Assembly: GCA_964020155.1 (NCBI GenBank)
Contig: OZ026568.1
Coordinates: forward strand, 2,253,820-2,317,819
DNA: 64,000 bases
Direction: 5' to 3'
From: Chondrilla cf. caribensis
Lineage: Eukaryota; Porifera; Demospongiae; Chondrillida; Chondrillidae
Under the pieces are notes generated by a model that worked only from the letters and a program-made list of their open reading frames with translations, made no database searches and was not told the origin of the DNA. Position numbers and translations under genes: made by a program. Below, piece after piece: positions 1-14,100 of this stretch (position 1 is its first letter; every line of letters starts with the position of its first letter).

Positions 1-3000
1 GAAACCAACAAAGGATCCCGCGATTGCTATTTTCTTCCTAACATTGATGGTTATTTTCATTTCTTGAATGGTTACAACACCAGCAGGCATGGCTGGGAGG
101 AGTAGAGCCAAGTTTCCGTTACAGTCCATGATCAAAACCCAATAAGGTACTGTACATATGTGTATATACATACGTACATATATAAGTATCATACATACAA
201 CATAATATGTATGATGTATGATATGTATGTATGATACTTATGTACATATTATATGCATACATACACATATACATGTATACAGTGGAACCCCTCTATTACA
301 AACCTCTGAATAGCAGAAACCTCTATAATAAGGACAACATTCTGTGTCCCAGTGTAGTACTGTAGTGTATTATGTGACCTCTGAGTTGAGGAAACCTCTG
401 TAATAAGAACTAAAATCAAGGTCCCAAAGTGTCCATAATAGAGAGGTTCCACTGTATACACCATACATACCTCTTGGCCTCATATCAGATATTATTGGAT
501 TTGCTGTCAAGGGAAAACAGAATCCCAAATCTGTCACAGTGATCTGGACCAATTTTGGACGGGCAAAGTCCAGCTTGGGCACACTGCTCTCACCACGCCT
601 GTGGATCCGTTGCAGTAGGCTGTCTGTAGCCCTTTGGACCTGCAGAAATTAACATCAAATCATCAGCACGATACAAGCAAAATAGTTGGTTAGGTCCCAC
701 CTCATCTTGCAATGCCTTCCTTTGGTCCTGCCAATAGGAATATGCCACTTTGCAGTACAACCAAAAGGTCAAACCTGTAAGTACGTACATTGATAGATAG
801 TACACACATGTATGTGAAGATGTATACATACGTACATGTGTACAGATCACCTTAATATTGAGCACAGTACATACAATACGTACATACGTACATACAGTAT
901 AACTGGAAATATTGGCGGTCATTATATTTTGGCTTTTTGGCAGTTTGATTGACTACCGCCAACATAATATTTGCCAAAATAATAACACCCGTGCAAAACG
1001 TCATAAAGTGACGTAATCCCGACGTTGCACATCCATGTGGCTTGAGTAATCATGGCGATGTATCGGTACTTCAAGAGAAAGGAACGGAATTCCGACAAGC
1101 TACCTTATTATAACCTGGGCTTGCCATCCGCCCAAATAAAAACCACCAATACCCTAAAATTCGACAAATTGGCAAATATTCTTTCTGCCAATATTTCTGG
1201 TTATACGGTACATACAATATACAGATTGACTACGGTACCGTACATATGTACACAATATATTATACACACATAACGACATATGTATGTACATACGTACAGT
1301 ACTTGCATCCTGGTGCATGGACGATTGATGGGTGGATCAAAGGAAAAAGGATGCTGATATATGTGGCACAGCACAGTTTAGAAATACAGTATCAGCACAG
1401 CTCAGTAGACAGGTTTCATTGTTAGGATTGATTGATTGAGAGGACCAAGCAGAAAATTACTATAGTAAACGCTTTTGATTGTGTATGATATTTTATATTG
1501 GACTATGCACACATACTCCATATAAATTGTCTACACCAGGATGCAAGTCAGTATTGCCTGCCTAGGTGTGCTGCAGCAGATAAAAGTGCTAACTAATTCA
1601 TGCAGATTGAGCAAACCTTACGGTATGTGCATATGTACACACTTAATGTAGATTGAGTGAGTACAGTACACAGATCTGTACAAAATGCATAAACTTTCAT
1701 ACCTATGCATAGATTGAGTACAGTATATACATATGTATGTACATATGTACATAAATACAACATACATGTACATACCCTTTTCCACAGCAGCAGACTGGAT
1801 GAACAGATGCGGGGAGTGTATGTTCAATGTGTACGTGTCCAGCGGTGTAAGGTCTTGATCATCACTTCCTGAATCACTTATCTAATAAAATTCATTGACC
1901 ATAACTTTCATCAAAAGTAATGAGTACATAAGTGGACCACATATACTGAAGTTATCAACCTGAGATGTATCTCTAATAGAAAGTCTAGTGGAGAACTGAG
2001 CCAATTCGTTGAAAGCATCCAAATCATCAGTGGTGTCTTGAAAGTAGCCAAGGGCCAGGTGAACATCAATGTCCACTTTGCCCAGTAGGCACAAAAGGTA
2101 CTCCCTGGATGCTGGGGAATAGGAATGAACCATGAATAACAGTCTAAATCTTCAGGACAATGTACGAAGATTAACAGGTATTTTTATTTCACATTTTTTC
2201 ACATATGTACATACCACTTTGGACATTATTGATGAGTACTTCAATTTTTCCTGTAGTTAGTCTCACAGCAGTTTGAGACGGTGTAGATATGGTAACATCA
2301 ACTCCCTACAACAAAATTAGGTACAATCACCCTTGTACACATACATGAATAGAGACAAATGTGAACAGTTGAAACAGGTTGACACAAAAGAACACTGAAC
2401 ATAGGTGAGATTATGTACGTTTGTACATCCATGATCACCACCAACCCACACCACATGTACATCCCATGGTCACCACCAACCCACACCACATGTACATCCC
2501 ATGGTCACCACCAACCCACAACACATGTATATCCCATGGTCACCACCAACCCACAACACATGTACATCCCATGGTCACCACCAACCCACAACACATGTAC
2601 ATCCCATGGTCACCACCAACCCACAACACATGTACATCCCATGGTCACTACCAACCAACCAAGGTTAACACAGATACAGGTGAACACCAGTGAATACAGA
2701 CAAATCCAGATTACAAGTGAACACAAACATGCATATATGTACATATCACAAACATGTGGTCTCATGCACATGTACCTGAACCAAGAAATTTAATGTTTGC
2801 AAAGCCGATATCAAAATATCGGAAGGTTCAGCAACACCGGGCTGTTTTTCAGCTGCAGGTTTTGTTTTCGTAGGCTCACTGGACACAGGGACAGCATGCC
2901 TTATTTCTCCTAAAATACCGACAGTTTCATCAAGTTCCTGTTGAATTAGAAAGTAACCAAAAGTGAAATAGTGTATATTGGTATAGGTTACTGCATACAC

Positions 3001-5065
3001 ACTTATGTACACACATATATCAATGATTATATATACTTGCCGTATCTACAGCAAAAAATGTATGTACCTTAACAAAAGAGCTTTGTACCACAAGTAGCTG
3101 GTTGATAATGTCAGTTGACAAATGAATTTCAACTTTGTTAATGTGAAGATAGAGAGAGGCAGTGGGGAGAGCGCCATGTTCTCGAGGGGCAAAAGTTGCT
3201 CCAACATCGAATGAAGGCAAGTAAACATCTCGAACAGAAATATCTTCCAAGTGGACCTGAGTAACATGATTACAGACAGAGTTATAAACACCACACAGTG
3301 GACGCTGTTTAAACCAGATACCTGTGAGATTACAGTGAGGTAACTGCTACAGGCAAGTGCCTGCTTACACAGGTTCTATAGCATATACACATTGACAGTT
3401 TACGTAATAATGTAATGCAGACATGTAGCATGCTTTTCAAGAGCAAAGGGAATGTGTGTTTACATTCACCTGTGAACATACTTCCCTCATGTAAACATAA
3501 TTCTTAATTGATCCTTTAATGGAAACTCATTTACGGTATGTAGTGTCATTATGCATTTTTGCTACATAATTGTTGTCACTACGTAGTGCTGGGAATCGGC
3601 TGTGATTTTCAAATTAGTCACTCGATAGACTTGATGTGGAGTCTTAAGAGTCCTTTTAATATGTTAGGTGGAGGTGGCTTCCTGTTGTATTCAATTATTT
3701 CCTGTGATTAATTGGTTTGCTTGTACTGCACTTTAAACAATAGCCAGGTTAAAATGAAAATGAAATAATCGAATAATTGTCCCAGCACTTATTGTAATCT
3801 GTCTAGGTATGTTACAACTTTAGAACACTCACACATGAACATATTACGTATGCATGTACATTGAATACTCCCACTAAACTCACCCTTGGAGTGAACTTCA
3901 AATTATGACTACTGCAACTAAAACTGACATTAATGTCATGATGGCTTTTCAAATATGCCACATAAGAAGTTCCCTATGGAGAGTAGACACAGTCATAGTA
4001 TATGTACTGTATCCATTACATATGCAGGAATGTAACGTATGTACAAATCCCTACACATTGATGTACAGTACGGTTCAAAAAAAACCAAACGGTAATCACC
4101 TTTACCGTTTTTCAGTTAACAGTTAACGGTTATCCGTTATCCGTTAACCGTTACCGGTAGTTTTTTCATTGCGTAATCATTGATACGCAAGCGTATATTA
4201 CTAAATGACAGCTGCGAATTGCGTAACTCACGAACGATCCGTCGAAGAGTCGGTCTACTAGATCCAGGAAGACGGAGAGATGTTCCCATGTCTTTTTTGC
4301 TTTTGAATCGTTACTCAAACACTCGCATTCGATACTTTAAGACCTTGTTTTTCAACGATTAAGAATTTATAATGTACCATTGACGTTTATCCGTTAACGG
4401 TTATCGGTTAACGGTTACCAGAAATCAGTTAACTTTTAACCGATAAGCGTTAACTGTTACCGGATTAACAGGTAACTTTTATCCGGTAACGTTTAGTTTT
4501 TTTTGAACCGTACCGTATGCATATAATAAACTCACATAGTACATCAATGTCAAGGATGGGAGAGCAGTAACAAGCAAGGATACTTTCTGAACCACGATTA
4601 AACATGAGCCTTGACCGAGCGCTTTCATCATGCCATTCAACTTCGAGAAATCAGGTCTCTCCTTCTGCTGAGGTAATCTACACACAAAACAGAAAGATGC
4701 TGAAGGCAAATACACTTCACATGTACCAGGTGTGCGTGTGTACAAATATACATACCTGGGTGAAATCCTGGACTCCAAATGGAGGAAAGGTTTGATGTCA
4801 CCATAGAGAGCTCTGAATGATGGGAGATGTACGTGAAATACTTTCTGTATCACAACTGGGGGCTGCTTAAGGTCGAATTCAACAGTGGGAAGATGAGCGA
4901 GGACCTGATACTGCCTGAGACAGCTGTCTTGACTGATGATGGACACCAGAACCGACAACTCTGGTGCTGACAGCTTCAAAAGTACACTGATGAAATAGAT
5001 GAAAAGACAGTTAATACTGTAATCATTTGCATTTATCAAAGGCAGAATATACAGTATATTCACAC

Positions 5066-5137
<72 letters not shown>

Positions 5138-8100
5138 AGCATGTAGGGATACAAGTTTTATGTACAAAATCATATGTACATTTATACACATTAACATACT
5201 CCCATGTGTGTATATTCTGTAGTGTATGTAAGTACAAGATTTTATCTGCATGTAGGTACACACGCATATGTACATAGATACCTGGATGTGGGTAAGCCTA
5301 CCTGGGATTCCAGCCCTCATCAAGAAACTCAAAATAAGCCTTCTTCATCCCAAATGTGGAAGACAGTGTAAGTTTCTCTATGAAAATCACAAAAATTAGG
5401 TGAAAAATATTGAAGGAATTATGAACAACAGAGGAAACTAACTTATCGCACTCCTCTCAAAAGCGTCATGCAGTGTGATTCCACTCAAGATGGAAAATGT
5501 GATCCCTTCAAATTGCAGTTTTCCTTTCAGTGTGTCCAATTCTGCCATAAGTCCAATACTTCCTATACCAATATATACAGTAACATCGAAAGATGAACTG
5601 GGCACAGTGTCTTGGAAAAACTCCACATTGTTGTCCGGGCGAGGTGTCATCAGAAAGCCAGGGTTAGCAACTCCACCTGTAGGACTCAATACATTCTCGT
5701 CGGATACCAGGGGCATCAAGTCCTCACGAGAACCGTTCAGATTGAACAATGCACCTCCTGGTGAGAGTGGGATGGTTACATTTGGACTACCTGGACGAAC
5801 AGAGTCCAAGGGTGGAGTTTCATAGGAGAGAGTATCCCTGTAAAATTTCAAAATGTTAGAAGCAAACTCGTTTGTGAGCTGTGGATCAATATTCAGAGAT
5901 TGCTCTATACTCTCTTGAGGAAGCAACTGTGGAGAATCAGCATTGGCTTCGGGAGATGGTGGTTTTACAGACACATCCACTGTGGATTGATTCAACACCT
6001 GTAGCACATTAATTGCTATGAATCGATCAAAGGTATCCGGTGCACACATAGCCACATTGTCTACTTTCAAAATGACTTGGGCGCTAAATTTCTGTTCGCT
6101 TGGCTGAGTGAAGGGATTGCTATTGGACAGCTTACCACTAACTCCAGCTGCTACTCTTGTTACTTCAACAACAGGTATCAGAGAGGGAATGGATGGTATA
6201 AGCAAGGCAACAGATACACAAGGCAGGGACAGTTCAACGTTGAAACTAGTAAAAGAGTCTGAAGAATTCCTTTTTTTGAAATAGCCGGGTAACCAAGGTA
6301 ACAAGGATGCGGTGAGGAATCCCAGTTTGGCATGCCCAAGCTTTTGAAAGAATCTTCTGTAAATATTGGAAGACGTTTCAGGTCTCTGAGGCACTCTACT
6401 TCCCGCAGATGAAAGCAATTTTTCGGTAGCACCTGACGAGTGTAGAGATGTCTGACTATGAAGGGAGTGCATTGAATGATTCCTTGTAGACGTGACGGAA
6501 TAGGCCAGTGGTCGTTTATGGGACAATCTGATGGACATAATAGACAGCTTTGCTGATAAAGCAGCAGCTAAAGAGGCAATAATATCTTTGTCTTCGCTGT
6601 CCTTCGAGGGGGGTTGATTAGGACTAGAAATCTCCCTGGTAACTGCAGAGAGCTGTTGCAGACATTGGTAAACAGCTGTATCTCGTAAAGCTTTGGTTGA
6701 TGGGGAATGCAGACAGTGTACCTACGTATAACAGATAAGCAGAGTGAAAATAGTAGAATAGCAAGGTGACTATGTGTACCAAATTACAAATTATTGAAAA
6801 ACGAAAATTATACACTAAAATCAATTATGAAATTACAAATTTACTTCTAATTTTCAGGAGTATATACATACATATGTATGTACGTACATACTGCATACAT
6901 ACATACATACATACATCTTGCCTAGTATGAAAATGTTAACTTTTTATCCAAATTATTTGTTATCAGTACTGGTAGACAGTGGACACAGTGTACATGAGCT
7001 AGGGACCCAGTGGACCATATGTGCAGTAATAACAAGGTACTAAAGTACTAAGCAAAGCATCGTACACTCATTATTGTACCAGTTGATATACAATATGTGA
7101 CCAAGGGACTATAGGAGTGTGCATCAACTAGAAGGTTGTAGTAGTTGGTGTACTCTCTGAGGAAGTTGTACTACTGTATAGCGGGAAATTTTCACCAGAC
7201 AAAATTTTCACTGATTGCTTCAAAAATGGAAATTCACAGATAATTTTTTTGTGGATTCTGGCCACAATCATGTGATAGAACAACAAGAACGCCGAATTCG
7301 CGGATTTTATTTTCACAGGTGTTAGGCCAACCACGAAATCTGCCAAAGTTTCATCCCGCGAAAGTTTCTCACTATACAGTATATCATACTGTACCGTATG
7401 TAGTGTTACATGTTTGTAGCACTAAAATGGTGGAGTACACGTTAAAACTCATATGATTCACAATTATATGGACTGTACATTTAATTAAAGTCTCCAACTT
7501 TCCAGGACTCTTTGGGGTAAAGGTTAAATTAGTAATTGTTTCAAGTGCTTTAATTTTCCATGGACTTTGAGATTGAGTCCGAAAATCACCAATACATAGA
7601 GAAATGTTGAAGAATACAAAAAGAGACAATTTGAACAATCAAATGTAACAAGCATACAGAAAGAAACAGAACAGACACGAACCTTAGGCAAAATCCTTCC
7701 AGAGTGTGAGGTTGCAGAAAATAACAATTGGTAAAGTCCTCTTCTGCGACTCTGGGACACACTCCCTATGACCCTATGGACAGACTGTGCCACTGCTGGG
7801 ATGGTGTTGAACTGACGACACAGGCCACCCAGCTCTTCCAGTACATTGGGATATATAGTGAGGGAATGCACAAATTGGGACTTGACCCCACAAATGCTTA
7901 TCGATAGCGACATGTTGGACTCGGAATTACTATAAAACTCCTTGCGGCTATCATCATTGGCAAATATATCTGTGAAAGTTAGTGTCAGGCATCCTTCTTG
8001 AGACTTTTCCACGCTTCCCACCAAATTGGCCAGGATCTTGTCAATGGACAGCTGGAACAATGGTTGCAATGAGTGGTCTTGCTGAGACTCCCAGCTGAAG

Positions 8101-11100
8101 GCCAGAAGATCTGAAACATACTGTGATGGATCACTATCGCTGTGAACCACTCCAGGCTGGACAGTAGAAAAATCCAACTGAATTGTGGGAATACCAAGCG
8201 ATACAGCTACAGTGTAGGCACTGTTTGCAGCTTTCCCATTATTGGATGATGTAACGTCATGACTACCAGGTGGTAAGGATGATTTGACCAATATTCCCCC
8301 ATTTATCCCCCTGGCATACAATGTTGCCAAATTGATGCCTGATCTGTTGCAAAATCCATTCATTTGAACACTACAGAAAGCATCTTCGTGTGTTTCAACA
8401 GCAACACACAATATTGGTTTGGTGGTAGTCCTGTCGTGATTGTCCACGATTGGATCAGCTACGGCCACCAAAGAACTCAGCCCGAGCACGGTCATCAACA
8501 TGTCCAGATTCAAACAACTGGGAGCTGCCTGGCTGGCTAGAGCAGTACCAAAGGCATCTACAAAGCTGAAAAAAGGAACAAAACTTTGATCACAATGATT
8601 TATGCAACATAGCTAGGCTGATTAAGATGCACTTATGTACGTAGATATTGAGATGACAGAAACAATGGTTTTGTATTCTTCTGATATTACTATAATACCA
8701 TCTGATCTTAACCTGACAAATCTGATTCGTGGGTTTTGGGTACTGTACTCATCAACTGTTAATCAAACCAAGTGTGCAACTCTACACCTCTTGGCATGAA
8801 AACGTGGTTGCTAATTGAAAACACCTGGACATGTCCGTAATGTGTCACATCAGATTTGTAAAGTGCAGATCGGATCGTGTGCTGTGAACACCAAGACTGA
8901 AAAGTAACGTAGTTCATTCACTCAAAGCGTGCACAGTCCATTGATTGGTAAGTACATATTGAGTTTGCAGTGAATGCAATGATTCATTATGTACATACTT
9001 ATTCTAGTCACAATACTTCTAAGTCATTATTAGTTCTGTAAGAGTGGTCAAAGAAGTAAGTACGTACCAGCAAGGAAATTAGCTTTCTTCAGTTTACCCG
9101 CCCAAATCAGGTGGTTTTACGCGAAATATACGCATATAAGCTAGTATTCAAGTGAATCCAATTACAAATTAGTATGTGTGGTTTAGTACTTCAGTTGGTA
9201 GTGGATTTCACATGTACATAAAGACATACATACAGTTGAACAATAATGTAAGAACTTGATTAATCACATCTCAATACTGAAGCTGAAGTTGGTCCCTCAG
9301 CTTAATGAAAGTCGAATGAAAATACCACTATTCCATGTTTAGGTGGAGAAAACACATACGTACACACTTTCTGTGAAATGAATTTCTCACCTTTCAACAA
9401 TACGGAATCCTCCAGGAAAGAATGTCACCGTTAAACTTTCTGTAAACTGGATGGAAATCAGAGCGTTGGATTCTGAGTCTGAATGTGTGGATTTATGAAC
9501 CGATTTTCTTCTTTTAGGCAGTCGCACTGTAGGTAAAAGACCCTCAGATTGTCTCCGATATCTGACTACATTGATGGATCCTACACTGTTGATCCCATTG
9601 AAGGAGCAAGATACAACAGTGGAGTAATGAGATGAAAAGAACGAAGGTAGAAATGACAGATCATCTCTGGTACCTTCTCTTCCTAAAGGCACACTGTTAT
9701 CGACATTTTCTCCATCATCAGATATGTGAGATTGTACTGAATAAAAAGACTCAATAGATGGAGAAGACCAACGTTTCACTGAATCATCTACTAGGCTTGG
9801 CATCAAAAAAGAAGAGTCTTTGGAAATGGACTGTTGCGGTAAACTGCCTTTGTCGGGAATTTCAAGCAGCCAGTAGTGTATTTTGGCAATATCCCGGACA
9901 TCATTGAGACAGAAAACTGCACAATCATCACTTGATGCAAAACCAGATGGATTTGATGCATCTCGATCAATGCTGGAACCACTACGGGAATGAATTGACT
10001 GTCGTTTTGACACAACATTCTTTTGAAAACTGCTTGTAAATTGACAGCCAAGCTGGCAACCACAACTGCTGGTGGTGGAGCCACAAGACATCAAATCAGG
10101 CCACAAAAACCACAGTCGCTGAGTTCGTCTATCGGCAGTTTTGATGAAATCCATCTGTCGCCGTACTAAAGGTTCACCACGGATTCTGCTTTCAATGCTT
10201 AATCCTTTCAAAGTAGCATTTAGGTACTCGTGTACAAGGTGCTGGTCTTCACCTGCCATTAAACCGAGTATCTGTACTTCCTGAAGACAACCACTAACAC
10301 TCCATTCGTAACCTTCCGTCTGCAAACTGCACACATGCAAAACAAATCCAGGTGTCTGTAGGAAAAACAAGTAGATTTCATCAGGGTATTTGTTACACAA
10401 ATCATGAATCACCAACTGTAAACATCATGTACATACATGTATGTCCAGACAAAAGATATTCACTGTTACACTGTACAGACCATGTGAACACTGTATAAAT
10501 TCAATGTATTACACCATACATACCGCATATGTACGCATACACATGTACACATAGCAGATACACAAGACTATACAAACACAATGTACACACACCAGACAAG
10601 AATTAAGTGTACGCAGAAGACAACTACTAACCTTTAACAGCAAATGTGAAGTGTTTGAGAATAGATCAACATTGATTGAATGTAGATAGACATTGAGAAG
10701 CTTGTACTTGAGGTCCTCAGAAAGCGGTTCCACTTTAGGAGCAATCACACAAGCACCAGGTGCTTCGATGGTGGTGTCACCAGGGCTGATGGCATGCAAG
10801 GCTGCCGATTCAAACCACTCCATCACAAGTGGTATCTGAGTAAAGTTACATAAGATAAATATTGAATGATACGTCTGAAACTAATGTACTTGCACAGAAT
10901 ATCACAGATGACGAACAATTCTTAGTGAGGTAAGTGAACAAATGCAATAAATTGATATGAATTGATATTGAAAAATTTGATTCAGAATAATATTCCTATT
11001 CATTGTAGTGTCCTTTTGCTTGTGTGTTTGTTTGTCTGTATGGTTGTATATTTCTGGTTTTAGTAAATTTATATTATGTAATTTACATTGCATGAAGAAC

Positions 11101-14100
11101 GATGTCCAATTTCCAAACATCGAGAAATAGAAATCAGGCGAGAATTCGAGCACTGAAGCTAGGCTGAATGTAATATCTTCAGCAGAGGTTCTCCTAAACC
11201 AAAAAAAAGGCCAAGTGATTTGAGTGCGGGGGTGCGCAGCCCCACGAGTTTTTATACTCGAATTACTTGTTTTTCAATTAGCTGATTGCTAGCAAATTCC
11301 ATCCTCATTATCATTGTTGTATTTGGTAAAGGCAAGTAATTTCTTTTTCGACCTATGTCTGGTGCACAATACAATAAGGCCCTCCCAACATAAATTCTTA
11401 TGATACAAAAACTGGTTTAAGCAAAAACTTATTCCACTCCAACAACAAGAAGTATGGTGAAGCATTGTGTTAAGATCTAATCTCCTTGCATGAAAGTATG
11501 TAGATAGAAGGTCCCTTGGACCTTCATATTAGTGGACTTAACTCTAGCTGTAATAGATTGCAATTGCTAATGCTTAATAGTAGTCTTCAGACCTAAATTT
11601 GACTCCACTTTCTGATGAGGTTGGGTCAGGCATTAAATTCAAGAACATGTAGCTGTCAGAATGTTTGGACACTTAAGAGGAAATGACATTATGTCTAAGG
11701 ATCCAGCCTTGAGTCAGAGAACACCATCTGGTAGGGTTCAACTATTCAAGCCCTTACATTTTTGAATATTGCATCATCTCCAGTATCAACATTCCTCACT
11801 CTCCAAACATTCCTGAATATACGTATGTAAGTGAGTTTTCAAATGTACAGATTGTCAAAACTAATCTTGTTAGAAAGGTGGAGGTGAATTTGGGCCTGGA
11901 GGCAAGAACGGGTCAATATCCATACTGTAAAATATACTAAATATGGTATGATACAAAACACCCGCTGGTCTCACTTGATGGATTCCAAGTGAGCCAGATA
12001 CATCCTGAACTGATACGGCAATCATCCAGGCATATTCCACCCGCTGATGATGCAGTGGTTCTGTGTATCCTTGTGCCTGTAGTTCGATCCCTGGGAAGCA
12101 CACACTCCCCACCTGACCTAGATCGTCTTCAGATTTCAGCTGTGAAAAATTGAGGCCGTCAAATAAACAGTGTTGTGGACGGCATTCACACCCATCCACT
12201 GCTCACCTTGCCAGGTACCAACAGTGAGAGCTTCTCAATTTTCAAGGTAATGTGTGTTCCCTCGAGCTCATAATCAACAAGGAGATTGAAACAAGAGCAA
12301 AATGCACTGGGGAGGGGTACAGTGTCGTCATTCAGATCAGTGGGATGCTGTAGATTGCACAGAATCCAAGAGTATGGATGACAGCACAGATAACAAACAT
12401 GTTACAACATCAGGTAACTAACGAGGGGAAATTCAGCTGTGACATTGGTAATCTTGAAGTCAACATGAATGTGGAGAAAACGTTCAGGAAATACATTTGA
12501 AAATTTCTCCTGTGAAACAGCAGTAGGAGCTTTGGGTATCTCAACATCTGGATAGTCACTTCTAACAATCACACCATTAGGATCCTCGGAATTAAAGGTG
12601 TTCAAATAAGGATAATCGCCCACAAAGTTTTCCTGAATAAACAGAAAACATTTCACCACTTAAACAAGGACCATCTGTTTTTTACTGACATTAGATTACA
12701 AACCTTTATAGCCAAAATTTCTTTTGCCAGAGATCCAAATACCCTTAAGATGGGTTTATCTATTTGAACAATGACATTGACAGTGTTTGGAGGAGGAGTG
12801 ATTCCTTGCGGTATTTTTCCATCAAGGTCGTCATTCCTCTTGCTGACATAATGAGCCTCCAGGGTAATCCCCCTGCCAGCACCCAAATCCAGCCACCCAT
12901 CTTCATAATGAGTGCTGATACAACACCCTAGGGGAAATCTCTCATAGTCACTATTAGGTGCATTGCAAGCTGAGGAGTTGGGTCCCTTGTACGAGTCAAG
13001 TGGTCTCCAGCGCCTCCTGTTAGCTGATGAAAGGTTGAAGACAGACTGCTTTGTGGAGCAGGACGGAGGGAGGTACTTCCTCAACACCAGATTTTCTCCC
13101 TGCCAATAATAATTTGTTTACAATTATTTAAAGACATTGATACACATATACAGTACATAAATGTACACATACACTGCACGCACTGGAAAATGGTGCACAT
13201 GAGAGCCTCAAAACAGACATGTAATCTCATAGATAGTTTGAGGTTTGATCTTCTGCAAGATGACCCACAGGATGCAAATCCAAACCCCATATTTCATATT
13301 GTACCAAAATAAGTCCTCAATACAATTATTCACAATCAGGACTGTGCACCTCTATCTCATACGAGTAGTACATTGTTTCAAAGGATCAGAGGTAAACGTA
13401 TGCAAACATCCGTATGTGAACAGACTGTACTTCTATTAACGTTTTACTATACACGAAGATATAAAGTATAATATAGAGGTAATAGTGCGATTGTATGGTA
13501 TACTACTAGTACATAAGGAGATTGTATAGTTTTATGAAGTTTTATTTGAGCATATGCTATACAATATCTATAACGTACTGTATATACCTCCTACCTGTGC
13601 CTGAAAATCAACCTTTTGCTCCAAAGGCATAAACTCCATTAGAGGAAATTCAAAGGACATCTGTCCAGATTCACCACAAAAAGCCAAGGATGCTGCAGGC
13701 ACATAATAATAGTACAAACATTCTAGGTTATATTGTCAGAGCTGGTGCTAACGAGTAGTTTCTCACAATTTTCCATTTGTCGTGGAGAGATGTCCATCCA
13801 GTTGTAGCGATTTGTTGGGACAAATATCTCATAGTTCTTAACAGAGAAACCAACTGTCCACTTAATCGGAACAAAAAATTTGAAATCACTAGGATCATCT
13901 CCCCACCAGTCTCTGAGAAGAGCTGCAATAGTGTTAGAGTATGCACACATGTACATAGGTACATAATATTATGTAGACTTGTTGTATGATTGGGGTCAAG
14001 ATCAAAGGAAAAAGTGTGCATTCGCAGTGTATACTGCACACTTTTTTCAATTAACACCAACAAAAGTGTGCAATATACCTAAGCGTCCAGTGTTATCATA

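Noticed and set aside
2413..2793. 90- and 126-residue His/Thr-rich frames
   Set aside because: Follow the 35-bp minisatellite inside a BLTP1 intron; no splice or codon evidence.
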